Source: Actinomadura violacea (GTDB taxonomy: Bacteria; Actinomycetota; Actinomycetes; Streptosporangiales; Streptosporangiaceae). Taken from it: a stretch of 64,000 nt of DNA. The position numbers and the translations under genes are program-made. The stretch spans positions 248,001 through 312,000 of the forward strand of contig NZ_JAGEPF010000012.1 in assembly GCF_017573465.1 (NCBI RefSeq). Direction: 5' to 3'. Shown here one piece after another: positions 34,183-42,351 of the stretch. The notes beneath the pieces are model-generated. The model had not been told where the DNA came from. It searched no databases and saw only the letters and a program-made list of their open reading frames with translations. Numbering within the stretch: position 1 is the first letter of the stretch; each line of letters opens with the position of its first letter.

Positions 34183-34545
34183 ATGCTCACCGCGCTCCAC
34201 CACGTCCAGCTCGCCGCCCCGCCCGGCAGCGAGGACGCCCTCCGCGCCTTCTACGGCGGCGTCCTCGGCCTCGACGAGGTGCCCAAGCCGCCCGAGCTCG
34301 CCAAGCGCGGCGGCGCCTGGTTCCGCGGCCCCGGCCTCGAACTGCACCTCGGCATCGAGCAGGACTTCCGCCCCGCCCGCAAGGCGCATCCCGGCCTGCT
34401 CACCGCCGACCTCGACGCCCTCGCCGACCGGCTGCGCGCCGCCGGCCACGACGTCCGCCCCGACGGCCTGTTCCCCGGCTACCGCCGCTTCTACGCCGAC
34501 GACCCCGTCGGCAACCGCCTGGAGTTCCTCCAGCCCGTCGACTGA
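34183..34545 (+). CDS. VOC / glyoxalase-like dioxygenase-fold protein
   Basis: 120 residues, one vicinal-oxygen-chelate module. ATG 34183 sits six bases after GGGAGG. Typical blocks: HHVQLAAPPGSEDALRAFY, GVLGLDEVPKP, LELHLGIE and DPVGNRLEFLQP. Metal-ligand His and Glu are present at the first strand and last strand (His6, Glu115 area). The substrate is unknown; such small proteins include glyoxalases, fosfomycin-type resistance proteins and dioxygenase relatives. Confidence 0.85.
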   Translation: MLTALHHVQLAAPPGSEDALRAFYGGVLGLDEVPKPPELAKRGGAWFRGPGLELHLGIEQDFRPARKAHPGLLTADLDALADRLRAAGHDVRPDGLFPGYRRFYADDPVGNRLEFLQPVD

Positions 34546-34600
34546 CCCCGCAAAGCCGGAACCGGCCGCGCGCCGCAGCGCACGGCCGGCCCCGGAACGG

Positions 34601-35419
34601 TCAGACCGACGGGTGCGGACTCGGGTCCGCGAACTCCGCGTCCGCCTCGCGGCGGCTCCTGCGCTGCGCCTTCTCGGCCCGCGCCGCCGCCTTCTCCTCC
34701 GCCTTCTCCGCCTTCGCCGCGGCCTTCTCCGCCCGCTTCTCGGCGCGCTCCAGCTCCTTGCGGCGCTGCCGCGGATCCAGCGACGGCTTCGGCTCCAGCC
34801 CCGCGAGGCCGTTCCACGCGAGGTTCACCACGTGCGCGGCGACCTCCTCGCGCTTCGGCTTGCGCACGTCCAGCCACCACTGGCCGGTCAGCGCCACCAT
34901 CCCGACCAGGCTCTGCGCGTACAGCGGCGCGTACCTGTCGTCGTAGTCGTGCCGGTCGAACTCCTGGGCGAGGATGTGCTCGACCTCGCCGGCGATCTCG
35001 CTGAGCAGGCTCGCGTAGCTGCCCGTCCCGGTGCCGCCGTGCGAGTCGCGCACCAGGATCCGGAACCCGTCCGGGTGCCCCTCGATGTACTCCAGCAGCG
35101 CCAGCGCCGCCTTCTCCAGCTTGCTCCGGTAGTGGATCGCCGAGTTCAGCGCCTCGGTCACCAGGCTCAGCAGCCGCTCGAACTCCCGGTCGACGACGAC
35201 CGCGTACAGCCCCTCCTTGCCGCCGAAGTGCTCGTACACCACGGGCTTGGAGACCCCCGCGGCGGAGGCGATCTCCTCCACCGAGGTGCCGTCCAGGCCG
35301 CGCTCGGCGAACAGCGTGCGGCCGATGTCCAGGAGCTGCTCGCGGCGTTCCTTGCCGGTCATCCGCTTTCTGCGGGGCCTGGGAGCGGGATCTGTCACGG
35401 GATCAATTGTGACGGTCAA
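34601..35419 (-). CDS. TetR-family regulator with histone-like Lys/Ala-rich tail
   Basis: 272 residues from a TTG that overlaps the desaturase stop (TTGA); GTG 35398 is an alternative giving 265. The TetR helix-turn-helix is at residues about 26-68 (LDIGRTLFAERG, VEEIASAAGVSKPVVYEHF). A ligand domain follows to about 215. The last 50 residues are a repetitive Lys/Ala/Glu segment (EKRAEKAAAKAEKAEEKAA) like a histone-H1 tail, which may add nonspecific DNA binding. It is co-transcribed with the desaturase, whose promoter has an 18-bp near-palindrome; autoregulation of lipid desaturation is likely. Confidence 0.9.
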   Translation of the reverse strand: MTVTIDPVTDPAPRPRRKRMTGKERREQLLDIGRTLFAERGLDGTSVEEIASAAGVSKPVVYEHFGGKEGLYAVVVDREFERLLSLVTEALNSAIHYRSKLEKAALALLEYIEGHPDGFRILVRDSHGGTGTGSYASLLSEIAGEVEHILAQEFDRHDYDDRYAPLYAQSLVGMVALTGQWWLDVRKPKREEVAAHVVNLAWNGLAGLEPKPSLDPRQRRKELERAEKRAEKAAAKAEKAEEKAAARAEKAQRRSRREADAEFADPSPHPSV

Positions 35420-36369
35420 GCCGCCTGCTTCGTGCGCTTAGCGGCGAGCCTGTCGTCCTTCGGCCACCGCACGTCCCGCGCCCATCCCGCCTTCTCGAAC
35501 GCCCAGATGATCCGGGCGCTGATGTCGACCTGGCCTTTCAGCACCCCGTGCCGCGCGCACGTCGGGTCCGAATGGTGCAGGTTGTGCCACGACTCGCCGA
35601 GCGAGGGGATCGCCAGCCACCACACGTTGCGGGACTTGTCGCGCACCTCGAAGTGCTCCTTGCCGAAGGTGTGGCAGATCGAGTTGATCGCCCACGTCAC
35701 GTGGTGGACGAGCGTGATCCGCACGAACCCGGCCCAGAACAGCGCCGTGAAGAAGCCGAGCCACGACATCGTGATCAGCCCGCCGAGCACGGCCGGCAGC
35801 AGGAACGACACCGCCACCAGCCCGGGGAACGCCAGGTGGATGCGGGTGATGTCGCGGTCCTTGAGCAGGTCCTTGGCGAACCGCTGCTTGGACGTCTTGT
35901 TCGCGTCGAACAGCCAGCCGTAGTGCGCCCAGACCAGCCCCTTGGCGAGCGCCTTCCAGTCGTCCCCGAACCGCCACGGCGAGTGCGGGTCGAACTCCTG
36001 GTCGGAGTGCTTGTGGTGGCGCCGGTGGTCGGCGACCCAGGTGATCACCGGCCCCTGGATGGCCATGCTTCCGGCCAGCGCCAGGAAGATTTTCAGTCCG
36101 CGGCTGGCCTTGAACGATCCGTGCGTGAAGTACCGGTGGTACCCGACGGTGATCCCGCCGGCGGACAGCACGTAGAACACCGCCGTGAGCGCGACGTCGG
36201 TCCAGCCGAGGAACCTGCCCCAGACGAGCGGTACGGCCGCGAACAGGGCCAGGAGCGGGACGCCGGTGAACAGCGCGACGAGCGCGCGTTCGGCGTTGCC
36301 CTGCTGGTCGGGGGATAGTTCGGGACGCCGTTCCGGTTGAGGAGGAGCCATGGTCGGAGCCGTTGTCAT
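35416..36369 (-). CDS. Acyl-CoA / fatty-acid desaturase (delta-9 type)
   Basis: 317 residues, integral membrane di-iron desaturase. The three histidine boxes are intact: HRYFTH, DHRRHHKHSD and HNLHHSDPTCARHG. Four to five membrane helices surround them. Introduces a cis double bond into acyl chains to tune membrane fluidity. The start is ATG 36369. The last codons overlap the TetR start (TTGA), so the regulator is coupled. Upstream lies a TACGGATCCGTA palindrome. Confidence 0.94.
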   Translation of the reverse strand: MTTAPTMAPPQPERRPELSPDQQGNAERALVALFTGVPLLALFAAVPLVWGRFLGWTDVALTAVFYVLSAGGITVGYHRYFTHGSFKASRGLKIFLALAGSMAIQGPVITWVADHRRHHKHSDQEFDPHSPWRFGDDWKALAKGLVWAHYGWLFDANKTSKQRFAKDLLKDRDITRIHLAFPGLVAVSFLLPAVLGGLITMSWLGFFTALFWAGFVRITLVHHVTWAINSICHTFGKEHFEVRDKSRNVWWLAIPSLGESWHNLHHSDPTCARHGVLKGQVDISARIIWAFEKAGWARDVRWPKDDRLAAKRTKQAA

Positions 36370-36417
36370 GCGTCACCACTTCCTGCGACTAGGGGCTGCC
36401 TTACCTACGCCAACGTA

Positions 36418-36435
36418 ACCTACGGATCCGTAAGT
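36418..36435. promoter_or_regulatory. 18-bp near-palindromic operator before the desaturase-TetR operon
   Basis: ACCTACGGATCCGTAAGT with a perfect 12-bp TACGGATCCGTA core, about 50 bp upstream of the desaturase start. TetR dimers bind this kind of site; the encoded TetR is the obvious candidate. Confidence 0.6.
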
Positions 36436-36532
36436 TGGACAGGGACGGCCGGTAAAATCACCGGGAACCTCTCTCATGGGCCACAAAGCCCTCGTCCGGT
36501 CGATCCGGCCGCCCGCCGTGGAAGGACCTCCC

Positions 36533-37432
36533 ATGCCCCCGACCCTGGACGAGCGCTCCGCGCGCGCTCGCGCCTCTCTGACAGGCCTCTCCACCGCCGA
36601 CGCCTTCGGTGACCGGTTCTTCGTCCTGGAGAACCGGCACGTGTCCGCGGAGACGGGTGTGCCGCCGGCCCCCTGGGAGTGGTCGGACGACACGGAGATG
36701 GCGTGCTCCGTGGTGGACGTTCTAAACCGATTCGGGCAAATCGACCAGGATGCGCTGGCGCGGTCGTTCGCCGACCGGTTCGACGTCCACCGCCGCTACG
36801 GGGCGGGCGCCTTGGAGTTGCTGGAGCGGATCCAGGGCGGTGACCACTGGCATCGCGCCTCGCGCGAGCTGTTCGACGGCAAGGGCTCCTTCGGCAACGG
36901 CGCCGCGATGCGCGTGGCGCCCCTCGGCGCCTTCTTCGCGGACGACCTCCGCCGTGCGGCGGCGCAGGCGGCCCTGTCCGCCGAGGTCACCCACGCCCAC
37001 GTCGAGGGGATCGCGGGCGGGGTCGCGGTCGCCGTGGCCGCCGCCTATGTCGCGTCCCAGAAGGGCGCAAAGGTCGCCCCCAAGGCCGTCATCGAGGCCG
37101 CCCTGGAGCACACCACCATGGGGGAGTACGTGCAGCGCGGCCTCAAGCGGGCACTGCGGCTGCTCTCCAAGTCCCCGCAGGAGGCGGCGCACGAGCTGGG
37201 CAACGGCAACCGCATCTCGGCGCAGGACACCGTGCCGTACGCGCTGTGGGCCGCGGCCACCAGGCTGACCGACTACGAGGCCGCCGTGCGCGCGTGCGTG
37301 ATGGTGGGCGGCGACATGGACACCACCTCCGCGATCGCGGGCGGGGTCGTGGCCTCCCACCTCGGTGCCGAGGGCGTTCCCGCGTCCTGGCTGGCGGCCC
37401 GCGAGCCGCTGCCGGCCTGGCTCGCCCGGTAG
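36533..37432 (+). CDS. ADP-ribosylglycohydrolase (DraG family)
   Basis: 299 residues; ATG 36533 chosen because AAGGA precedes it at the right distance (an ATG at 36476 adds 19 residues without support). The metal-binding motifs WSDDTEMA (residues about 43-50) and VGGDMDTTSAIAGGV (about 261-275) hold two Mg ions. The all-helical fold fits the length. The enzyme would remove ADP-ribose from proteins, nucleic acids or small molecules. The target is unknown; no ADP-ribosyltransferase is nearby. Confidence 0.9.
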   Translation: MPPTLDERSARARASLTGLSTADAFGDRFFVLENRHVSAETGVPPAPWEWSDDTEMACSVVDVLNRFGQIDQDALARSFADRFDVHRRYGAGALELLERIQGGDHWHRASRELFDGKGSFGNGAAMRVAPLGAFFADDLRRAAAQAALSAEVTHAHVEGIAGGVAVAVAAAYVASQKGAKVAPKAVIEAALEHTTMGEYVQRGLKRALRLLSKSPQEAAHELGNGNRISAQDTVPYALWAAATRLTDYEAAVRACVMVGGDMDTTSAIAGGVVASHLGAEGVPASWLAAREPLPAWLAR

Positions 37433-37535
37433 AGTCCTGCACGCGAAGGAAAGCCGTAGGAGCCCCGCGAATCCACTCGGTATCGTTGGCCCCGTGCGTG
37501 CCGCCGCTCCGTCATAGAGAGGTTGAAATCGCCCA

Positions 37536-37606
37536 TCCCGGGTCGTCTAGGGGCAGGACAACTGATTTTGGTTCAGTCAACGGAGGTTCGATTCCTCCCC
37601 CGGGAG
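37536..37606 (+). tRNA. tRNA-Gln (anticodon UUG)
   Basis: Seven-base acceptor stem TCCCGGG/CCCGGGA, anticodon stem ACTGA/TCAGT around TTTTGGT (anticodon TTG), T-arm GGAGG-TTCGATT-CCTCC. The discriminator base is G; CCA is not encoded directly after it. It lies between draG and glmU on the plus strand. Confidence 0.95.
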
Positions 37607-37786
37607 CACCAATGTCCGCATGGCCGTTTTTTGGGGCATCTGTCCTGGTGAGGTGGCCCGCGGGGTGACGCGCGCCCGGCGGGCGGTATCCTTCCGGTGT
37701 CGGGTGCGCTCCGGCCTGCCATGCCCTGATGCCGCAGGTGGGCGCGCTCGCCGCCGATCCCGTCCGCGATGCCGAGGAGCCTCCTA

Positions 37787-39238
37787 GTGAGTGCCGACAG
37801 CCCGGCCGCCGTCATCGTTCTCGCCGCGGGCGAGGGCACCCGGATGAAGTCCCGCACCCTGAAGGTCCTGCACGAGCTGTGCGGGCGCGCGATGCTCGGC
37901 CACGTGCTGGCCGCCGCCCGCGAGCTGGAGCCGCGGCGGCTCGTCGCGGTCGTCGGCCACCGGCGCGAGCAGGCCGTCGCCTACCTGGGCGAGCAGGCCC
38001 CCGACGTGGAGGCCGTCGTCCAGGACGTCCAGGGCGGGACGGGCCACGCCGTCCGGATGGCGCTGGAGCAGACCGGCTCCCTCGCCGGGACGGTCGTGGT
38101 GACCAACGGCGACCACCCCCTGCTGCGCGGCGAGACGCTCGCCGCGCTCGTCCGCACCCACGAGGACGAGGGCAACGCGGTCACCGTGCTGACCACCGAG
38201 ATGCCCGACGCGACCGGATACGGCCGGATGATCCGGGCGGCGGACGGCAGCGTCGAGGCGATCGTCGAGCACAAGGACGCCACCGAGGCGCAGCGCGCCG
38301 TCACCGAGATCAACGTCGGCATGTACGCCTTCGACGGGACCCTGCTGGAGGACGCCCTCAAGCGCGTCACCACCGACAACGCCGGCGGCGAGGAGTACCT
38401 CACCGACGTGGTCGCGATCCTGCGCGGCGACGGCCACCGGGCCGGCGCGCACCTGGTCGCCGACTGGGTCGAGACGCAGGGCGTGAACGACCGGGTCCAG
38501 CTGGCCCAGGCGCGGCGGCAGCTGAACGACCGGATCCTCGAGGCCCACATGCGGGCCGGCGTGACCATCGTCGACCCAGCGTCCACCTGGATCGACGTCG
38601 ACGTGACCGCCGAGCCGGACGCCGTGGTGCACCCAGGGACGCAGCTGCACGGCGCCACCCACCTGGAGGCGGGCGCGAGCGTCGGGCCGAACTGCACGCT
38701 GACCGACACCCGCGTCGGCGCGGACGCCGCGGTGGTGAACGCGGTGTGCGTCGGCGCGGAGATCGGGCCGGAGGCGTCGGTCGGGCCGTTCGCCTACCTG
38801 CGCCCCGGGACGCGGCTGGCCCGCAAGGGCAAGATCGGCACCTACGTCGAGACCAAGAACGCCGAGATCGGCGAGGGCACCAAGGTGCCGCACCTGACCT
38901 ACGTCGGCGACGCGGAGATCGGCGACCACTCCAACATCGGCGCGAGCTCGGTGTTCGTGAACTACGACGGCGTGCGCAAGAGCCGCAGCGTGATCGGCTC
39001 CCATGTGAAGGTCGGCAGCGACAACATGATCGTCGCGCCGGTGACGGTCGGCGACGGCGCCTACACCGCCGCCGGCTCGGTGATCATCCAGGACGTCCCG
39101 CCGGGGGCGATGGCGGTCGCGCGGGCGCGGCAGCGCAACGTCGAGGGCTGGGTGGAGCGCAAGCGGCCGGGCACGCCGGCGGCGGAGGCCGCGGAGGCGG
39201 CGCGGCGCGCCGCGCAGGACCGGGACGAGCCGGCCTGA
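37787..39238 (+). CDS. glmU: Bifunctional GlmU: GlcN-1-P acetyltransferase / UDP-GlcNAc pyrophosphorylase
   Basis: 483 residues, GTG 37787 behind GAGGAG. The N-terminal uridylyltransferase starts VIVLAAGEGTRMKS and has GGTGHAV and TNGDHPLL. The C-terminal left-handed beta-helix acetyltransferase includes RPGTRLARKGKIGTYVE, NYDG and the hexapeptide repeats. Makes UDP-GlcNAc for peptidoglycan and other glycans in the cytoplasm. An Ala/Arg-rich tail ends the protein, as in other actinobacteria. Followed by two hairpins and then prs, the standard glmU-prs order. Confidence 0.97.
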   Translation: MSADSPAAVIVLAAGEGTRMKSRTLKVLHELCGRAMLGHVLAAARELEPRRLVAVVGHRREQAVAYLGEQAPDVEAVVQDVQGGTGHAVRMALEQTGSLAGTVVVTNGDHPLLRGETLAALVRTHEDEGNAVTVLTTEMPDATGYGRMIRAADGSVEAIVEHKDATEAQRAVTEINVGMYAFDGTLLEDALKRVTTDNAGGEEYLTDVVAILRGDGHRAGAHLVADWVETQGVNDRVQLAQARRQLNDRILEAHMRAGVTIVDPASTWIDVDVTAEPDAVVHPGTQLHGATHLEAGASVGPNCTLTDTRVGADAAVVNAVCVGAEIGPEASVGPFAYLRPGTRLARKGKIGTYVETKNAEIGEGTKVPHLTYVGDAEIGDHSNIGASSVFVNYDGVRKSRSVIGSHVKVGSDNMIVAPVTVGDGAYTAAGSVIIQDVPPGAMAVARARQRNVEGWVERKRPGTPAAEAAEAARRAAQDRDEPA

Positions 39239-39243
39239 CGGCA

Positions 39244-39291
39244 CGCGCCGGAGGTCCGGCGCGCCCATGACTGCCCCGCCGCGCGGCGGGG
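39244..39291. terminator. Two tandem hairpins after glmU
   Basis: CGCGCCGGA-GG-TCCGGCGCG (39244-39263) and CCCCGCCGCGCGGCGGGG (39274-39291). Both are perfect, within 55 bp of the glmU stop and well before prs. No T-tract; likely a tandem actinobacterial terminator or attenuator. Confidence 0.5.
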
Positions 39292-39423
39292 AGGTGGAGG
39301 ACAGCGGCGTCCCCCACGGACAAAAAGCGACCGGGTATCACGGAGGGGACTCTTGTGGTGCCCGGTGAGTGGGGACGACAACCCACAGAGGTGCACGGTT
39401 CCATTGAGGGGGAGTTGTCAGAG

Positions 39424-40404
39424 GTGAGTGGGATAAAAGCGAGCGGTCAGAAGAAGCTGATGCTCTTCACCGGCCGAGCCCACCCGGACCTGGCCAAGGA
39501 GGTCGCCGACAACCTCCACGTCGATTTGACGCCGACGTCCGCGTACGACTTCGCCAACGGTGAGACGTTCGTGCGGTTCCTGGAGTCGGTCCGTGGCTCC
39601 GACGCCTTCGTGATCCAGAGCCACACAGCTCCCATCAACCAGTGGATCATGGAGCAGCTGATCATGGTGGACGCGCTCAAGCGGGCGTCCGCCAAGCGGA
39701 TCACGGTGGTGGCGCCGTTCTTCGGGTACGCGCGGCAGGACAAGAAGCACCGCGGCCGCGAGCCGATCTCAGCGCGGCTGATGGCCGACCTGTTCAAGAC
39801 GGCGGGCGCCGACCGGCTGATCACCGTGGACCTGCACACCGCGCAGATCCAGGGGTTCTTCGACGGCCCGGTCGACCACCTGTTCGCGCTGGACCTGCTG
39901 GCCCACCACTTCGAGAGCCGGCTGGACACCTCCCGGGTGACGGTGGTCGCGCCGGACGCGGGCCGGGTGCGGGTGACCGAGCGCTGGTCGGACCGGCTCG
40001 GCGGCGTGCCGATGGCGATCATCCACAAGAAGCGCGACCCGGACGTGGCGAACGAGGTGAAGGTGTTCGACGTCGTCGGCGAGGTCGAGGGCCGCACCTG
40101 CGTCGTGGTCGACGACATGATCGACACCGGCGGGACCATCGTGAAGGCCGCGGACGCGCTGTTCGACCAGGGCGCGGAGAAGGTCGTCGTGGCCGCGACG
40201 CACGGCGTGCTGTCGGGCCCGGCGGTGGACCGGCTGAAGAACTCGCGGATCTCCGAGGTGGTACTGACCAACACGCTGCCGATCCCGGAGGACAAGCAGT
40301 TCGACAAGCTGACCGTGCTGTCGATCGCGCCGCTGGTCGCCCGCGCGATCAACGAGGTCTTCAGCGACGGTTCGGTAACGAGCCTCTTCGGCGGCCATAG
40401 CTGA
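39424..40404 (+). CDS. prs: Ribose-phosphate pyrophosphokinase (PRPP synthetase)
   Basis: 326 residues from GTG 39424; GAGGGGGAG lies about nine bases before it, and this start gives the usual length. Motifs: LFTGRAHPDLAKEVA, FANGETFVRF, PFFGYARQDKKHRGREPIS, and the PRPP-binding loop VVVDDMIDTGGTI (residues about 222-234). Transfers pyrophosphate from ATP to ribose-5-phosphate, feeding purine, pyrimidine, His and NAD synthesis. Directly after glmU and before rplY, the conserved actinobacterial order. Confidence 0.97.
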   Translation: MSGIKASGQKKLMLFTGRAHPDLAKEVADNLHVDLTPTSAYDFANGETFVRFLESVRGSDAFVIQSHTAPINQWIMEQLIMVDALKRASAKRITVVAPFFGYARQDKKHRGREPISARLMADLFKTAGADRLITVDLHTAQIQGFFDGPVDHLFALDLLAHHFESRLDTSRVTVVAPDAGRVRVTERWSDRLGGVPMAIIHKKRDPDVANEVKVFDVVGEVEGRTCVVVDDMIDTGGTIVKAADALFDQGAEKVVVAATHGVLSGPAVDRLKNSRISEVVLTNTLPIPEDKQFDKLTVLSIAPLVARAINEVFSDGSVTSLFGGHS

Positions 40405-40868
40405 CCTCGCCTCGAATCCGGCTTCGCTCGCGATCGCGACGCTTGAGGTCGGTGCGGGGTCGGGCAACGGCCCCGGCGTCTTCGGCCTGATGTCAGGAAC
40501 CCGGCGGCTCGCTCTGCGAGCCGCCGGGTTCGCTTTTCGGGGCCGGGAACAGGGCGGCGCGACGGATCGTCTTTCCGGGTGAGGGCGCTGCTCGCGCGCG
40601 GCTCCGACCAGGCCGCCCGCGTCTCCGGAAGGGCCCCCGCGGCGGGCCGTCGCGGGGGCGATGGCGTTGCGCGTGGAAACGATCGGCTAGACTTCTTGAA
40701 TCCGCGTATGCCCCGGGTCGTCAGTGCGGCGCCGTTCAGGTCCGTACTCCCCGGGTAACGCAAAGAATCTTCGAGGCGCCTGACGCATCGAGCTACGCCT
40801 GATTCGCTCTGTCCGTAGCGGACGTCCTGCGGGACGGCCGTGGATCGCAACAACAAGGAGTTTTCGCC
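40405..40868. other. Intergenic region between prs and rplY
   Basis: 464 bases without a gene. It holds the prs terminator (40498-40538) and, between about 40665 and 40868, the probable rplY promoter and leader: TTGCGC and TAGACT about 15 bases apart near 40665-40695, then a roughly 170-base leader ending in AAGGAG (40855-40860). An outer GACCTC/GAGGTC pairing spans 40403-40450. Nothing resembling a known riboswitch is seen. Confidence 0.5.
40498..40538 (+). terminator. Intrinsic terminator after prs
   Basis: AACCCGGCGGCTCGC (40498-40512), a three-base loop, GCGAGCCGCCGGGTT (40516-40530), then CGCTTTT. A 15-bp perfect stem with a short T-run, the classic form. Confidence 0.9.
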
Positions 40869-41507
40869 GTGTCCGAGGTACGCATCGCCGCCGAGCCGCG
40901 CACCGAGTTCGGTAAGGGTGCCGCGCGGCGCACCCGCCGGGCCGGCAAGGTGCCCGCCGTCCTCTACGGTCACGGCACCGACCCGCAGCACATCTCGCTG
41001 CCGGGCCACGAGCTGATGCTCGCGCTGAAGACCCCGAACGTGCTGCTGACCATCGACGGTCTCGGCGGCGCTTCCGAGCTCGCCCTGCCGAAGGACGTGC
41101 AGCGCGACCCGATCAAGGGCTTCCTGGAGCACGTCGACCTGCTGCTGGTCAAGCGCGGCGAGAAGGTCACCGTCGACCTGCCGGTGACCGTCGTCGGCGA
41201 CGTCGTCCCGGGCGGCGTCGTGCAGCAGGAGGTCGTCCAGGTCTCGGTGGAGACCGAGGCGACGCACATCCCCGAGGCCGTCGAGCTGTCGATCGAGGGC
41301 GTCGAGGTCGGCACGCAGCTGCTGGCCAAGGACCTGAAGCTGCCGTCGGGCACCACGCTGGTGATCGACGAGGAGGCGCTGATCCTGCAGATCACGGACG
41401 CGTCGGCGTCCGCGGGCGCCACCGAGACCGAGGCCGAGGCGGAGGCCGCCGAGGCGGCCGAGGCCGAGGCCCCGGCCGAGGGCGAGGCGGAGGAGTCCGC
41501 CGAGTAG
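40869..41507 (+). CDS. rplY: 50S ribosomal protein L25 (Ctc form)
   Basis: 212 residues, GTG start with AAGGAG upstream. The N-terminal 5S-rRNA-binding L25 domain (IAAEPRTEFGKGAARRTRRAG, KVPAVLYGHG) is followed by the TL5/Ctc C-terminal beta domain and an acidic Ala/Glu tail (residues about 185-212). Binds 5S rRNA in the central protuberance; Ctc forms are linked to general stress. A 24-base palindrome lies between it and pth. Confidence 0.95.
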   Translation: MSEVRIAAEPRTEFGKGAARRTRRAGKVPAVLYGHGTDPQHISLPGHELMLALKTPNVLLTIDGLGGASELALPKDVQRDPIKGFLEHVDLLLVKRGEKVTVDLPVTVVGDVVPGGVVQQEVVQVSVETEATHIPEAVELSIEGVEVGTQLLAKDLKLPSGTTLVIDEEALILQITDASASAGATETEAEAEAAEAAEAEAPAEGEAEESAE

Positions 41508-41538
41508 GACCGCAGGACCGGCGAAGACCGACGAACGG

Positions 41539-41562
41539 CCCCCGCAGGCGCGCCTGCGGGGG
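41539..41562. terminator. 24-base perfect palindrome between rplY and pth
   Basis: CCCCCGCAGGCG joined to CGCCTGCGGGGG, with an outer GAAGACC/GGTCTTC pairing (41523-41567). Only 22 bp remain to the pth start, so it is a terminator with read-through or an attenuator. Confidence 0.65.
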
Positions 41563-41584
41563 TCTTCGGCTGTGAGGAGAACGG

Positions 41585-42160
41585 GTGAGCGCGGACGTCT
41601 GGCTGGTGGTCGGCCTGGGCAATCCGGGGCCGTCGTACGCCGGCAACCGGCACAACGCCGGGTTCATGGTGCTGGACGTGCTGGCGGGCCGGGCCGGCGG
41701 CCGGTTCAAGGCGCACAAGGCGCGGGCGGACGTGCTGGAGGGGCGGCTCGCGGGCACGCGGGTCGTGCTGGCGAAGCCGCGGACGTACATGAACGAGTCG
41801 GGCGGCCCGGTGAAGGCCCTCCGGGACTTCTACAAGGTGCCGGTGGAGCGGCTCGTCGTCGTGCACGACGAGCTGGACGTCCCGTTCGGGGCGCTGCGGC
41901 TGAAGCGCGGCGGCGGTGACAACGGTCACAACGGGCTGCGGTCGGTGACCAGGTCGCTGAGCGACAAGGAGTACCTGCGGGTCAGGTTCGGGGTGGGACG
42001 CCCGCCGGGGCGGATGGACGCCGCGGCGTTCGTGCTGAAGGACTTCTCCGCGGCGGAGCGCAAGGAACTGGAGCTGGAGGTCGACCGGGCGGCGGACGCG
42101 GCGGAGGCGCTGCTGTCCGAGGGGCTCGAGGCGGCGCAGAACGTGTTCCACGCGGGCTGA
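41585..42160 (+). CDS. pth: Peptidyl-tRNA hydrolase
   Basis: 191 residues, GTG 41585 behind TGAGGAGAACG. WLVVGLGNPGPSYAGNRHNAG holds the catalytic His (about residue 22), with PRTYMNESGG, VVHDELDVPFG and GDNGHNGLRS as the other signature blocks. Releases tRNA from stalled peptidyl-tRNA. rplY-pth adjacency is conserved across actinobacteria. Confidence 0.97.
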   Translation: MSADVWLVVGLGNPGPSYAGNRHNAGFMVLDVLAGRAGGRFKAHKARADVLEGRLAGTRVVLAKPRTYMNESGGPVKALRDFYKVPVERLVVVHDELDVPFGALRLKRGGGDNGHNGLRSVTRSLSDKEYLRVRFGVGRPPGRMDAAAFVLKDFSAAERKELELEVDRAADAAEALLSEGLEAAQNVFHAG

Positions 42161-42351
42161 ACCCGGGGCCCTGTGGGCGTTTTCGGGGGATCGGCCGGAT
42201 GCGGCCCGTGGTGGGGCGGACACGGCGGGACGCTCGTAAAATTCTGCGCGGATGAGGTTCGAGTTTTATGTGAACCTTGAGCGCCGTTCAACCGTCTCTG
42301 GGGTTGATCGGACTTTTCGGGGCGCGCGTTACATGGGTTGGGTGAGGTCGG

